From Chrysomallon squamiferum (taxonomy: Eukaryota > Mollusca > Gastropoda > Neomphalida > Peltospiridae): a DNA stretch of 60,000 bases. The DNA is taken from NCBI GenBank assembly GCA_012295275.1, contig CM022665.1, forward strand, positions 12,767,976 to 12,827,975, read 5' to 3'. A program made the position numbers and the translations under genes. A model generated the notes under the pieces. The model was given only the letters and a program-made list of their open reading frames with translations. It was not told the origin of the DNA and did not search any database. Positions 1-7,430 of this stretch are shown here, one piece after another. Position 1 is the first letter of the stretch. Each line of letters starts with the position of its first letter.

Positions 1-26
1 CTTAACATTAAGGAAATATCTCATTT

Positions 27-84
27 AGCCTAGCATCAGAAAGTGCTAGTTGTTGTCTATACCAGCACATAAATGATACTAGTC
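27..84 (-). ncRNA. Family B hairpin 1
   Basis: Plus-strand arm TAGCATCAGAAAGTGCTAGT pairs with the CCAGCACATAAATGATACTAG arm across a loop of about 13 nt. The minus-strand 3p product would begin UAGCACUUUCUGAUGC. It is the left-most copy, only 27 nt from the window edge, so the cluster probably continues. Confidence 0.7.
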
Positions 85-256
85 CAAAGAAGCAAATTTG
101 TATGTTTTTTTTTTTAACAATAGATGCTTTTTGCAAAGTTCTTTTTCTTCATGGCCATGTGAAATTAAAATATTACTAAAAGTTTTATAAGAGTCTAATT
201 TTGACATCAGTGTGTTAATTAAAATATCATTCTTGTAGAATATATGAATTTACCAT

Positions 257-313
257 CCCAAATTTTACTTCCGTCCAGTACTGTATCATAGACCACACAG
301 AAATAAGATTTGG
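257..313 (-). ncRNA. Family C hairpin 1, miR-184-seed
   Basis: Arms 257-279 and 292-313 pair over about 20 positions (CCAAATTTTACTTCC against GGTTTAGAATAAAGA, with G-U pairs). On the minus strand the 3p arm reads ACUGGACGGAAGUAAAAU, which contains UGGACGGA, nt 1-8 of miR-184. Outside the seed, similarity to miR-184 is weak. It could be a diverged paralogue of the second copy at 4608-4666. Confidence 0.6.
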
Positions 314-396
314 CAAAAAAAACCATATAATTGTTTTGCAGGCTGAAGTGATCAGTTGATTTAGTCAGTGATAGATGATAAACAGACAGTTAAATG

Positions 397-452
397 TATC
401 ACATTCATCTGTGATAACAGCTGATATAGGCAATCAGAAATTAGATGTAATA
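397..452 (-). ncRNA. Family A hairpin (degenerate stem)
   Basis: The conserved arm TCACATTCATCTGTGATAAC is intact, giving minus-strand UUAUCACAGAUGAAUGUGA. The opposite arm (CAATCAGAAATTAGATGTAA) has drifted and leaves several mismatches, so processing is less certain. Confidence 0.5.
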
Positions 453-690
453 CATGTAATTGAAATATATACACTCAAATTAAAAGGCACAATTGTTAAG
501 CAAGTATAATGATCATAATATTAATTATGAATTTGAAAAAAAAAAAATATATAACAATAATAAATATTTTAGTATATATACACATTTACTGTATGTATAA
601 CAATGTTAAATATTATCTTTATCCAGAGTTGTTAGAACAATGTCTTACCTGATTATTTACAGTCACAGAAGAAATTTCAAATTGTCAGCT

Positions 691-744
691 GTCATATACA
701 ACTGTGATAGCAGTTATTAAAAGCAATCACAAGTCAAATGTGAC
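691..744 (-). ncRNA. Family A hairpin
   Basis: Arms GTCATATACAACTGTGATAGC and GCAATCACAAGTCAAATGTG pair around a loop of about 10 nt. The minus-strand 3p product would be UAUCACAGUUGUAUAUGAC, with the miR-2-type seed AUCACAG at nt 2-8. Confidence 0.68.
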
Positions 745-887
745 ATTAGACAATCAGTCTAGGTTAATTGTCAAATCTGAAAAGGATATTCAGAAATATG
801 ACTGAACAGGGATATTTTCCCCCTTAACCATTTAACCATCTTCGTTTTCTGCAACAACATTTTTTGGTGTCTCCATGGAGATTTGAA

Positions 888-940
888 GTCACATTCATCT
901 GTGATAGCTTTTAGTGAAGGCAATCACAAAATAAATGTGC
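888..940 (-). ncRNA. Family A hairpin
   Basis: Arms GTCACATTCATCTGTGATAGC and GCAATCACAAAATAAATGTG pair. The predicted guide UAUCACAGAUGAAUGUGAC is the same as in the nine-copy array although this copy lies about 1 kb outside it. Confidence 0.7.
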
Positions 941-1068
941 TGTCATAAAACCATTTCTTTTTTTTTTCCATCAGGTTTAAATTTCATCTATATAAGAAGG
1001 TAAAACATATAAATAATTTATAAATTGTGATCAGTTTCTTCAACTTTTTATCATTTGTTTTCAGATCT

Positions 1069-1095
1069 CAAGCATTTACTAGTGCTAATTGATGT
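1069..1095 (-). ncRNA. Family B arm remnant
   Basis: The arm AAGCATTTACTAGTGCTAAT is recognisable as the family B conserved arm (CUAGU subtype), but no good partner arm follows within 80 nt. It is probably a decayed copy. Confidence 0.35.
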
Positions 1096-1207
1096 ATGTA
1101 TACAAAAATCCATCATTCCAAAGCCATGACATCCAAAATAACAGTATGCAGACACATCATTAAATATTGTTTGTTATTTTACTTTCCCTGAAGAAGAATA
1201 TTTTTAA

Positions 1208-1273
1208 CTGTCCCAAGCATCAACTAGTGCTAGTTTATATGAGCACACTAGAACTAGGAAATACTTGGGACAG
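1208..1273 (-). ncRNA. Family B hairpin (CUAGU subtype), long stem
   Basis: CTGTCCCAAGCATCAACTAG pairs with the arm ending ACTTGGGACAG; the outer 10 bp are perfect. The minus-strand 3p product would begin UAGCACUAGUUGAUGCUUGG. It differs from the main subtype at nt 8-11. Confidence 0.72.
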
Positions 1274-1365
1274 TACAGTAAAGAGAACAAACATTTGTAA
1301 TTCAGGGGATATCAACAGTTAGTGTATGGAATTCAAGTATTTTTGATGTTCGGATTTTCTCTTTT

Positions 1366-1424
1366 ACCCCAGCATCAGAAAGTGCTAGTGCTTGTTCAAC
1401 CAACTAGCACAAAATGAGGCTAAG
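1366..1424 (-). ncRNA. Family B hairpin
   Basis: CCCCAGCATCAGAAAGTGCT pairs with CTAGCACAAAATGAGGCTAA. Predicted minus-strand 3p: UAGCACUUUCUGAUGCUGGG. Confidence 0.7.
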
Positions 1425-1654
1425 ACAATTGAGTTGTATATATATCCATGTCATGGCTGGATTCATTAACCCACTTTGAAAATTGATTTAGTGATGATAG
1501 AAACACTTGCTGCATTAAATGTTCTTGAATAATGTAATATTTCTATAATTAATAGAGAAATATTGAAATTACAGCTGTTTGTTATAAAAAAACTGAATAT
1601 AGATATATTTGCATATTAGGTTGAGCTACATGATGTTCGCATATATCCTCTGGT

Positions 1655-1711
1655 ATCGCATTCAACTGTGATAGCTGCAGGTATCATGCAATCACAAGCA
1701 GAATGTGATGT
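1655..1711 (-). ncRNA. Family A hairpin
   Basis: ATCGCATTCAACTGTGATAG pairs with GCAATCACAAGCAGAATGTG. Predicted minus-strand 3p: UAUCACAGUUGAAUGCGAU. The stem has about 18 paired positions. Confidence 0.72.
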
Positions 1712-1920
1712 CAAATGATAAAAATTAATTTACATTTAACAGTCATGCAGATTAATCTAGAATTTTCCTAAAAATTATGGTTGCAATTAACATTAAAATC
1801 ATATATTAAAAGAGTCTTTACCCTTTTGAAGAGGGCAGCATTTTCATGGTGTTGTATTTTGATAAAGTGCACTATCCAAGTCTTCTGAATGTTTCTTTGC
1901 TAATAAATTATTTATCTGTT

Positions 1921-1972
1921 GTCACATTCATCTGTGATAGCTTCAGTTCTTGCAATCACAAAAGAATATGGC
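1921..1972 (-). ncRNA. Family A hairpin, array copy 1
   Basis: A 21-nt arm, 10-nt loop (TTCAGTTCTT) and 21-nt arm with 17 paired positions including one G-U. Minus-strand 3p: UAUCACAGAUGAAUGUGACA; minus-strand 5p starts GCCAUAUUCUUUUGUGAU. Confidence 0.75.
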
Positions 1973-2048
1973 ACCAGAAATAATTATTTTGTATCTCTGT
2001 TATCCAAGTCTTCTGAATGTTTCTTTGCTAATAAATTATTTATCTGTT

Positions 2049-2100
2049 GTCACATTCATCTGTGATAGCTTCAGTTCTTGCAATCACAAAAAAATATGGC
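2049..2100 (-). ncRNA. Family A hairpin, array copy 2
   Basis: Guide arm and loop identical to copy 1; the passenger arm has one G-to-A change (AAAAAAATATGG). Confidence 0.75.
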
Positions 2101-2176
2101 ACCAGAAATAATTATTTCGTATCTCTGTTATCCAAGTCTTCTGAATGTTTCTTTGCTAATAAATTATTTATCTGTT

Positions 2177-2230
2177 GTCACATTCATCTGTGATAGCTTC
2201 AGTTCTTGCAATCACACAAAAGAATATGGC
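2177..2230 (-). ncRNA. Family A hairpin, array copy 3
   Basis: Guide arm identical to copy 1; the passenger arm carries a 2-nt insertion (ATCACACAAAAG), enlarging an internal loop. Confidence 0.72.
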
Positions 2231-2306
2231 ACCAGAAATAATTATTTCATATCTCTGATATCCAAGTCTTCTGAATGTTTCTTTGCTAATAAATTATTTA
2301 TCTGTT

Positions 2307-2360
2307 GTCACATTCATCTGTGATAGCTTCAGTTCTTGCAATCACAAAAGAATATATGGC
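2307..2360 (-). ncRNA. Family A hairpin, array copy 4
   Basis: Guide arm identical to copy 1; the passenger arm has an extra AT (GAATATATGGC) near the stem base. Confidence 0.72.
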
Positions 2361-2436
2361 ACCAGAAATAATTATTTCATATCTCTGATATCCAAGTCTT
2401 CTGAATGTTTCTTTGCTAATAAATTATTTATCTGTT

Positions 2437-2488
2437 GTCACATTCATCTGTGATAGCTTCAGTTCTTGCAATCACAAAAGAATATGGC
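2437..2488 (-). ncRNA. Family A hairpin, array copy 5
   Basis: Hairpin sequence identical to copy 1. Confidence 0.75.
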
Positions 2489-2564
2489 ACCAGAAATAAT
2501 TATTTCATATCTCTGATATCCAAGTCTTCTGAATGTTTCTTTGCTAATAAATTATTTATCTGTT

Positions 2565-2616
2565 GTCACATTCATCTGTGATAGCTTCAGTTCTTGCAAT
2601 CACAAAAGAATATGGC
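2565..2616 (-). ncRNA. Family A hairpin, array copy 6
   Basis: Hairpin sequence identical to copy 1. Confidence 0.75.
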
Positions 2617-2692
2617 ACCAGAAATAATTATTTTGTATCTCTGTTATCCAAGTCTTCTGAATGTTTCTTTGCTAATAAATTATTTATCTGTT

Positions 2693-2744
2693 GTCACATT
2701 CATCTGTGATAGCTTCAGTTCTTGCAATCACAAAAGAATATGGC
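2693..2744 (-). ncRNA. Family A hairpin, array copy 7
   Basis: Hairpin sequence identical to copy 1. Confidence 0.75.
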
Positions 2745-2818
2745 ACCAGAAATAATTATTTTGTATCTGTTATCCAAGTCTTCTGAATGTTTCTTTGCTA
2801 ATAAATTATTTATCTGTT

Positions 2819-2870
2819 GTCACATTCATCTGTGATAGCTTCAGTTCTTGCAGTCACAAAAGAATATGGC
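2819..2870 (-). ncRNA. Family A hairpin, array copy 8
   Basis: Guide arm identical; the passenger arm has A-to-G (GCAGTCAC), turning an A-U pair next to the loop into a G-U pair and so keeping the stem. Confidence 0.75.
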
Positions 2871-2944
2871 ATCAGAAATAATTATTTTGTATCTGTTATC
2901 CAAGTCTTCTGAATGTTTCTTTGCTAATAAATTATTTATCTGTT

Positions 2945-2996
2945 GTCACATTCATCTGTGATAGCTTCAGTTCTTGCAGTCACAAAAGAATATGGC
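2945..2996 (-). ncRNA. Family A hairpin, array copy 9
   Basis: Same as copy 8, including the GCAGTCAC variant, so copies 8 and 9 are each other's closest relatives. Confidence 0.75.
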
Positions 2997-3096
2997 ATCA
3001 GAAATAATTATTTTGTATCGTCTTGTGAAATGTTAATTATTTATAGTGCTGTGGATCTCAAATCTTATGGCTGCAGAATTATTTCTTTTTTCTTTC

Positions 3097-3154
3097 TCAA
3101 GCATCTACTAGTGCTAGTATTAATATTTTCACAAGCACTAAACAGGCACTTGGA
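3097..3154 (-). ncRNA. Family B hairpin (CUAGU subtype)
   Basis: TCAAGCATCTACTAGTGCTA pairs with CAAGCACTAAACAGGCACTT. Predicted minus-strand 3p: UAGCACUAGUAGAUGCUUGA. Confidence 0.65.
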
Positions 3155-3332
3155 CAAGCCAAAGAATAGTAAATTTCTGAATGTGTGGTGATGTCATTAA
3201 CACATCTCTTCTAAAGAATAATAAATAGATGAAATAATAAATAATGTCCACAAGAATCTGTGTAATATTGGCTCTTTTTAACAGATTCAGCAGATTTCAC
3301 ATGAAAGGTATTTTGACAACACATGACACATA

Positions 3333-3391
3333 GCCTAGCATCCAAAAGTGCTAATGGTTTAAAATGACACCAGCATTTTTTGATACCAGGT
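3333..3391 (-). ncRNA. Family B hairpin
   Basis: CCTAGCATCCAAAAGTGCTA pairs with CCAGCATTTTTTGATACCAG. Predicted minus-strand 3p: UUAGCACUUUUGGAUGCUAG. The usual GCTAGT has become GCTAAT. Confidence 0.68.
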
Positions 3392-3561
3392 CAAGTGAAA
3401 TATTAATATCTTTTCTTTTTCATCATGGGGATCATTTATTTCTTATTATGGTTTTGGATCTTTGTAAACTCCAAATTATTCTATATTCAGTAAAGAATGT
3501 GGAATCTTTGTCTTGCAAACTGTACTTGATTTGGGGTTGGTGATATTATATATAGATCTTA

Positions 3562-3623
3562 TCTCACATTTAACTGTGATAGCATAAGAAGCCATGATTT
3601 AAGAAAATATTATGTTTTCTAGC
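3562..3623 (-). ncRNA. Family A arm, degenerate hairpin
   Basis: Arm TCACATTTAACTGTGATAGC is intact (minus: UAUCACAGUUAAAUGUGA), but the following GCCATGATTTAAGAAAATAT pairs poorly. Likely a decaying copy. Confidence 0.4.
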
Positions 3624-3695
3624 AAGACATCTTTTTATGAGTGTGAGTATTTTATCCTAGAAAATGTAACAGGGATTACTTTCAATTAAAACATT

Positions 3696-3756
3696 TCAAA
3701 GCATCAACTAGTGCTAGTGATTTAGAACAAACAAGCACATAGCAGATTCTTTGAGA
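3696..3756 (-). ncRNA. Family B hairpin (CUAGU subtype)
   Basis: TCAAAGCATCAACTAGTGCT pairs with AAGCACATAGCAGATTCTTT. Predicted minus-strand 3p: UAGCACUAGUUGAUGCUUUG. Confidence 0.72.
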
Positions 3757-3863
3757 TATAATAAAATATTTCTCAGTCAGTCTGCCAGGATGAAGCCATG
3801 GATTTATGTTATTATACAAACTGTCTGATAATATCTTGTTCTTAGAAACTCTGCTATGATAAG

Positions 3864-3946
3864 GTTGTCATCATTTTCCCAAGCATCAGAAAGTGCTAGT
3901 TGTAAATATCTCACCAGCGCATTGTAATGCTTGGTAAAATGATAAC
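3864..3946 (-). ncRNA. Family B hairpin, about 35-bp stem
   Basis: The stem extends beyond the miRNA duplex: GTTGTCATCATTTT at the base pairs with AAAATGATAAC, as in a Drosha-type lower stem. The upper arm CCAAGCATCAGAAAGTGCTA pairs with CAGCGCATTGTAATGCTTGG. Confidence 0.75.
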
Positions 3947-4085
3947 ATTCATTGTCTCTTTTATGTTACTGAGAGTAAAATTAAATTTGAAAATACTGAT
4001 CTGTATTTTTAAATTAATTTAATAATACAGTCTTGCTCAATAAATCTCAGAATTAAAGTAAATATGAAGAAGTCTGTGCATTATG

Positions 4086-4143
4086 TTGCTACATTCATCT
4101 GTGATAGCATATAAATTAAAGCAATCACAAGGCAAATATAACA
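4086..4143 (-). ncRNA. Family A hairpin
   Basis: CTACATTCATCTGTGATAGC pairs with GCAATCACAAGGCAAATATA. Predicted minus-strand 3p: UAUCACAGAUGAAUGUAGCA. Confidence 0.7.
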
Positions 4144-4210
4144 TCAAAATACATGTAATACTATTAATTTCTCTAAAAAAAATCATATATCTTCTTGTAC
4201 ATTTTTGTTG

Positions 4211-4281
4211 TGCTTTCCCTAGTATCAGAAAGTGCTAGGTATAAAATCATTTCCAAGCACAAAGTGATGCCAGAGAAAGTA
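4211..4281 (-). ncRNA. Family B hairpin, long stem
   Basis: TGCTTTCCCTAGTATCAGAA with AGTGCTAGG pairs with CCAAGCACAAAGTGATGCCA and GAGAAAGTA, about 27 paired positions. Predicted minus-strand 3p: UAGCACUUUCUGAUACUAGG. Confidence 0.76.
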
Positions 4282-4342
4282 GAACATTTGTTAAGCTGAA
4301 ATATATAATTGTAATAACTATATTCAAGATGTAAGGAAGGTT

Positions 4343-4409
4343 GCTTACCCTAGCATCAGTAAGTGCTAAATATAATTTAGTTTCAGCAAAAACGGATACC
4401 AGAGAAAGA
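4343..4409 (-). ncRNA. Family B hairpin
   Basis: GCTTACCCTAGCATCAGTAA with GTGCTAAA pairs with the arm TTTCAGCAAAAACGGATACC and AGAGAAAG. It has more mismatches than its neighbour at 4211. Confidence 0.62.
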
Positions 4410-4607
4410 AAACTCAGTATCTTTAATGAATCCTAGACTTGAGATCTGAAAAAAAAAAAAAAAATCCACAAATGTTTCTAAATTAATAAATAAAAATAGG
4501 TGATCCTTTCAGTGTAACATTATCACTTACATTTTGATACTTTGTAAATTATATACCAGTATTCATATTTTAACCAAACATTCTCTGTAAAGTTTGAACA
4601 GAAACAT

Positions 4608-4666
4608 ACCCTTACTATATTTCCGTCCAGTTCTTTAACACAGACAGGATGGGTATATAGTAAAGG
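4608..4666 (-). ncRNA. Family C hairpin 2, miR-184-like
   Basis: CCCTTACTATATTTCCGTCC pairs with GGATGGGTATATAGTAAAGG around a loop of about 13 nt. The minus-strand 3p arm begins UGGACGGAAAUAUAGUAAGG. Against miR-184 as I remember it, nt 1-8 are identical, the 3' UAAGGG is also shared, and about 16 of 22 positions match. Known miR-184 also uses its 3p arm. It may be a diverged miR-184 paralogue; the canonical gene is presumably elsewhere. Confidence 0.7.
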
Positions 4667-4828
4667 AATATAAATGTGTTGGGATGAATCATTTATAACT
4701 GTTTCAGGTAATTCTGTACTGCCTACTTATACCTATTATAATTACTGAAAATATTACTGGGTAATATTCTTGAACTTACCTGAGTGCCTGGATATATATT
4801 TGTTTCTATGCTTATTGTACTCCAGACC

Positions 4829-4889
4829 TTGCATTGATCTGTGATTGCTTGAGATTAACATTATGCAATCACAAGAAAAATACAATGTT
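4829..4889 (-). ncRNA. Family A hairpin (AAUCACAG variant)
   Basis: CTTGCATTGATCTGTGATTG pairs with CAATCACAAGAAAAATACAA. Predicted minus-strand 3p AAUCACAGAUCAAUGCAAGG keeps the seed but starts with A, as does miR-308. Confidence 0.65.
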
Positions 4890-5130
4890 AGAATTCAAAT
4901 TAATCAAACTAGTTCAAAAAGTTGCATATCATGACCAGCACCTCCTTTCTGTTTTTAAATAATCCTTTAAGATTTTAAGCAAATTAATATCTTGTCTCTA
5001 TGAATGCCTGAACTAGTGGTAAGACACCTCTTCCCTTTCTAAGTAATCAGTTGATTTTCACTGATTTTGCTCATTCATATTTTTATTAGTCTTTAAAATA
5101 TCTTTATTGAAAAGTCGTTAGAAGGTTTTT

Positions 5131-5201
5131 CATCTCGTGTCACATATAGCTGTGATAACTTTATATAAATTGTCATCACAAGCTAGATGTGAGCAGAGAT
5201 G
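5131..5201 (-). ncRNA. Family A hairpin, best extended stem
   Basis: CATCTCGTGTCACATATAGC with TGTGATAAC pairs with GTCATCACAAGCTAGATGTG and AGCAGAGATG, about 26 paired positions. Predicted minus-strand 3p: UUAUCACAGCUAUAUGUGAC. The seed context ATCACAGC also matches nt 9 of miR-2. Confidence 0.76.
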
Positions 5202-5261
5202 ATAAAAATAAATTAGAACAAGAATGTCAGCTATACAAAAATATGGTTAAATAAAGACATA

Positions 5262-5326
5262 TTTGGTATAGCATTAGAAAGTGCTAGCAGCAAAGATAAG
5301 CCAGCACATAACTAATGCTAGGCAAA
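5262..5326 (-). ncRNA. Family B hairpin
   Basis: GGTATAGCATTAGAAAGTGC pairs with GCACATAACTAATGCTAGGC. Predicted minus-strand 3p: UAGCACUUUCUAAUGCUAUA. Confidence 0.73.
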
Positions 5327-5473
5327 AGAAGCCATTTAAAATTTCATCATGAATTTTTTGTTAATCATAGCCTTTGTCAGTTGCTTGTGAATGTCTTTAT
5401 TCTTGGAAGAATATACTATTTTATCATAAGGTTTAATCATTCTGAATGTAACAAATATGAATGCCAGATATCA

Positions 5474-5533
5474 GGTATTGCAGGTTTCTGTGATAGCTAT
5501 TAACATCTGCAGTCACAAGAAAGATACAATGGC
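5474..5533 (-). ncRNA. Family A hairpin, diverged 3' half
   Basis: GGTATTGCAGGTTTCTGTGA with TAGC pairs with GCAGTCACAAGAAAGATACA and ATGGC. Predicted minus-strand 3p UAUCACAGAAACCUGCAAUA keeps only the seed of the family consensus. Confidence 0.68.
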
Positions 5534-5767
5534 TGATAAATGAAATTTTTCATTAATAGTAAGATCCATCGTGTATTTAGGATATACAAGTACCTCTTCA
5601 TAATACTATCAATATTGTATTTGGTAAGAACATTTTTAGTTTATTTAGGATAAAGAAGTCCCTACGATAATATTATTTGCATTCTCTTTATTAAGAATTT
5701 TCATAGACTACTAGTCCCTACCAAAATGATATCAGTAAGTTGATAAATCTGATGAAGACTATAACCC

Positions 5768-5831
5768 AGTACCCCAGCATCTGAAAGTGCTAGTATCCTA
5801 ATATAACAAGCACAAACAGATACTGTGGAAC
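5768..5831 (-). ncRNA. Family B hairpin
   Basis: CCCCAGCATCTGAAAGTGCT pairs with AAGCACAAACAGATACTGTG. Predicted minus-strand 3p: UAGCACUUUCAGAUGCUGGG. Confidence 0.7.
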
Positions 5832-5988
5832 AGAGTAATAATTGTGATACCAGTTCCCTTGATTATAGATCTCAAATTCTATTACACTATTTTACAGTGT
5901 CTTTGTCTTTATTTGTCTTTGTGGGTGATATACTGTTTAGTATTAATATCTAGCATACAAATATAGAGTAGTGGTAATTCTTCTCATT

Positions 5989-6045
5989 CCCAGGATACCA
6001 CTGTGATACTAACTATATGTGCAGTATTACAAGTAGTATCTTAGG
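5989..6045 (-). ncRNA. Family A hairpin, diverged 3' half
   Basis: CCAGGATACCACTGTGATAC pairs with AGTATTACAAGTAGTATCTT and AGG, a tidy stem. Predicted minus-strand 3p UAUCACAGUGGUAUCCUGGG shares nt 1-11 with fly miR-6 as I recall it. Confidence 0.72.
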
Positions 6046-6148
6046 TACAAGAAAAATCAGTTCTACAGTATATAATAAATTGGAGTATATGAAATAAAAT
6101 GTTAAAATTTTATATTATTAGTATGTGGGAGTAGTTTCTTTGGCCAGC

Positions 6149-6207
6149 CCCAGGATTAAACTGTGATTGTTTGTTAGTATATTGACATTCACAAGTAGAA
6201 TCACAGG
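6149..6207 (-). ncRNA. Family A hairpin, first in the minus-strand order
   Basis: CCAGGATTAAACTGTGATTG pairs with ACATTCACAAGTAGAATCAC and AGG. Predicted minus-strand 3p AAUCACAGUUUAAUCCUGGG. It shares the CCUGGG end with its neighbour at 5989, so these two form a subgroup. Confidence 0.7.
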
Positions 6208-6920
6208 ACAAGATGAAGAAATATTAACAAACTTTTATATAGATTTAACATATATATATATTGCAGTCAGAATAATAAATTAATATTTACTACTACATGA
6301 ATGATACCAAAATGTGAAAAAAAAAAAAAATAGAATAGAATAGAAAAAAAAAAAAAAATAATAATAATAATAATAGTAACTGTCAGATATATAAATTAGA
6401 AATTTAATAAATCACTGTCACAAATGAATTTCTAAAAAGCTGTATAACCAGAAAAGCTAATTTGTGTAAAACTCAAAATCACTACCTTCACTGTGGCTTG
6501 TCAAGCTTCAACTAAAAACTATTTCCAAAACTTCTACAAGTTACTCTAAGGTAAAGCTAATGATGACACCAGTCTCCCAATAAACAAAAACACCCAACCA
6601 CAGAGCTCTTCAATAAGCAAATGAGAAATACCTCTTCTTTTGCCAATACCCTATTTATGAGAGGTGTTAAGTGGGTCTAGTGGGTGACTGGGTGGCTGGG
6701 GAAGAATCCCAGATGCCAGGAAATAGTGAAAAAAGCTTTGATGTTTATTGACTTGGATAATATCCTTGTGGGTTTTGAATTTTGTATTGTTCAGAAATTG
6801 GTTCATAGTGTTCTGATAATAAAATTAATTTAGATTATGATCTAACATAATAGTGCTAAATTGAAAATGAAAATGGTTTTAAACATTTTTCATAATGTAC
6901 CTAAATAACTGAAAGTTATA

Positions 6921-6955
<35 letters not shown>

Positions 6956-7084
6956 AGTATTTTCAGAATAAATATATTCTTTATAACTTTATAAAAATTT
7001 TAATTTATATCAAATACTAACTAATTTTGCAGTACAAGAATAATACAAATATAAAAACTTTTTAACTTACAAAACAGGAAAATC
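6208..7084. other. AT-rich spacer, nothing recognised
   Basis: Contains an A-tract with (ATA)n near 6310-6376 and (AT)n at 6916-6942. The part from about 6480 to 6730 is less AT-rich but shows no open frame, hairpin family or repeat that I recognise. Confidence 0.5.
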
Positions 7085-7430
7085 TTGTGTATCCATCTAC
7101 CAAGTTCTTCTTTCAGCTCCAGAATGAAGTCTGTATTCTGTTTAACTTTGTCAGAGATATATATACCCTCTCACAAGAATCAAAAATATCTACTCAGAAT
7201 CATTTTTATCAAAAGTAACTCTTCTGAAGCAACTTTCCACTCAATGTCAACTCCATCTCCTTGGACTGTTTCTCAAAAGATGCTTTCTCTTCTTGTGAAC
7301 TTTCTGCTTTCAATTTTTAGTTGACTCTGTAGTAACAGCTCCTCTTTCTCCAACTTGTTCTTCTCAGCTTGGATGTCCTATCAGTTCTACTCCTCAGTTG
7401 TGTCTTGCTGCCTTCTTATTTGCTGAGGTT
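7085..7430 (-). pseudogene. Possible scrap of a coiled-coil protein gene
   Basis: Read on the minus strand, short frames give charged heptad-like pieces such as AEKNKLEKEELLLQSQLK and EEKASFEKQSKEMELTLSG, but they lie in different frames and are broken by stops. The composition is less AT-rich than the surroundings. It could be a decayed exon or retrocopy of a coiled-coil gene, or chance. The parent cannot be named. Confidence 0.25.

Larger units (their letters stand above)
1873..3019. repeat. Nine-unit tandem array, each unit carrying one family A hairpin
   Basis: Nine units of 126-130 bp, each with a hairpin followed by about 75 bp of spacer (TATCCAAGTCTTCTGAATG...). Hairpins start at 1921, 2049, 2177, 2307, 2437, 2565, 2693, 2819 and 2945. 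Units are nearly identical, so the expansion is recent or homogenised. Differences lie in the spacer (Ctctgttatcc against Ctctgatatcc) and in the GCAATCACAAAAG arm, never in the 34 nt from GTCACATT to the loop. Long perfect repeats make the copy number vulnerable to assembly error. Confidence 0.95.
27..6207 (-). ncRNA. Polycistronic microRNA-like hairpin cluster (34 stem-loops, 3 families)
   Basis: Thirty-four imperfect inverted repeats of 50-80 nt are spread over 6.2 kb, separated by unrelated AT-rich sequence. Most have a stem of about 21-35 bp with a few mismatches or G-U pairs and a 10-20 nt loop, as in animal pre-miRNAs. Family A has 20 copies, family B 12 and family C 2. In all three the plus-strand 5' arm is the conserved one, so the transcript is best read on the minus strand with the guide in the 3p arm. 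In that reading family A starts UAUCACAG (miR-2 seed), family C UGGACGGA (miR-184 seed) and family B UAGCACU (no match known to me). No promoter is identified; the cluster begins near 6207 and runs off the left edge. Strand and expression are inferred. A short inverted-repeat transposon family is the alternative, but the arms are conserved without shared flanks or target duplications. Confidence 0.78.

Noticed and set aside
2078-2323. 81-residue open frame inside the hairpin array
   Set aside because: It repeats with the array units and is only the tandem repeat read as codons.
1873-3019. CRISPR-like array of regularly spaced repeats
   Set aside because: Both the repeat and the spacer are conserved between units, the units are about 128 bp, and the context is a eukaryotic genome; it is an ordinary tandem repeat that contains hairpins.
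4706-4786. Another hairpin (TCAGGTAA ... TTACCTGA)
   Set aside because: Only 8 bp pair cleanly, the loop is too large, and it belongs to none of the three families.
27-6207. Hairpins as a MITE family
   Set aside because: Copies share only the arms, have different loops and flanks, no common terminal motif and no target duplications, and fall into three seed-conserved families. Not fully excluded, so stated as the alternative.
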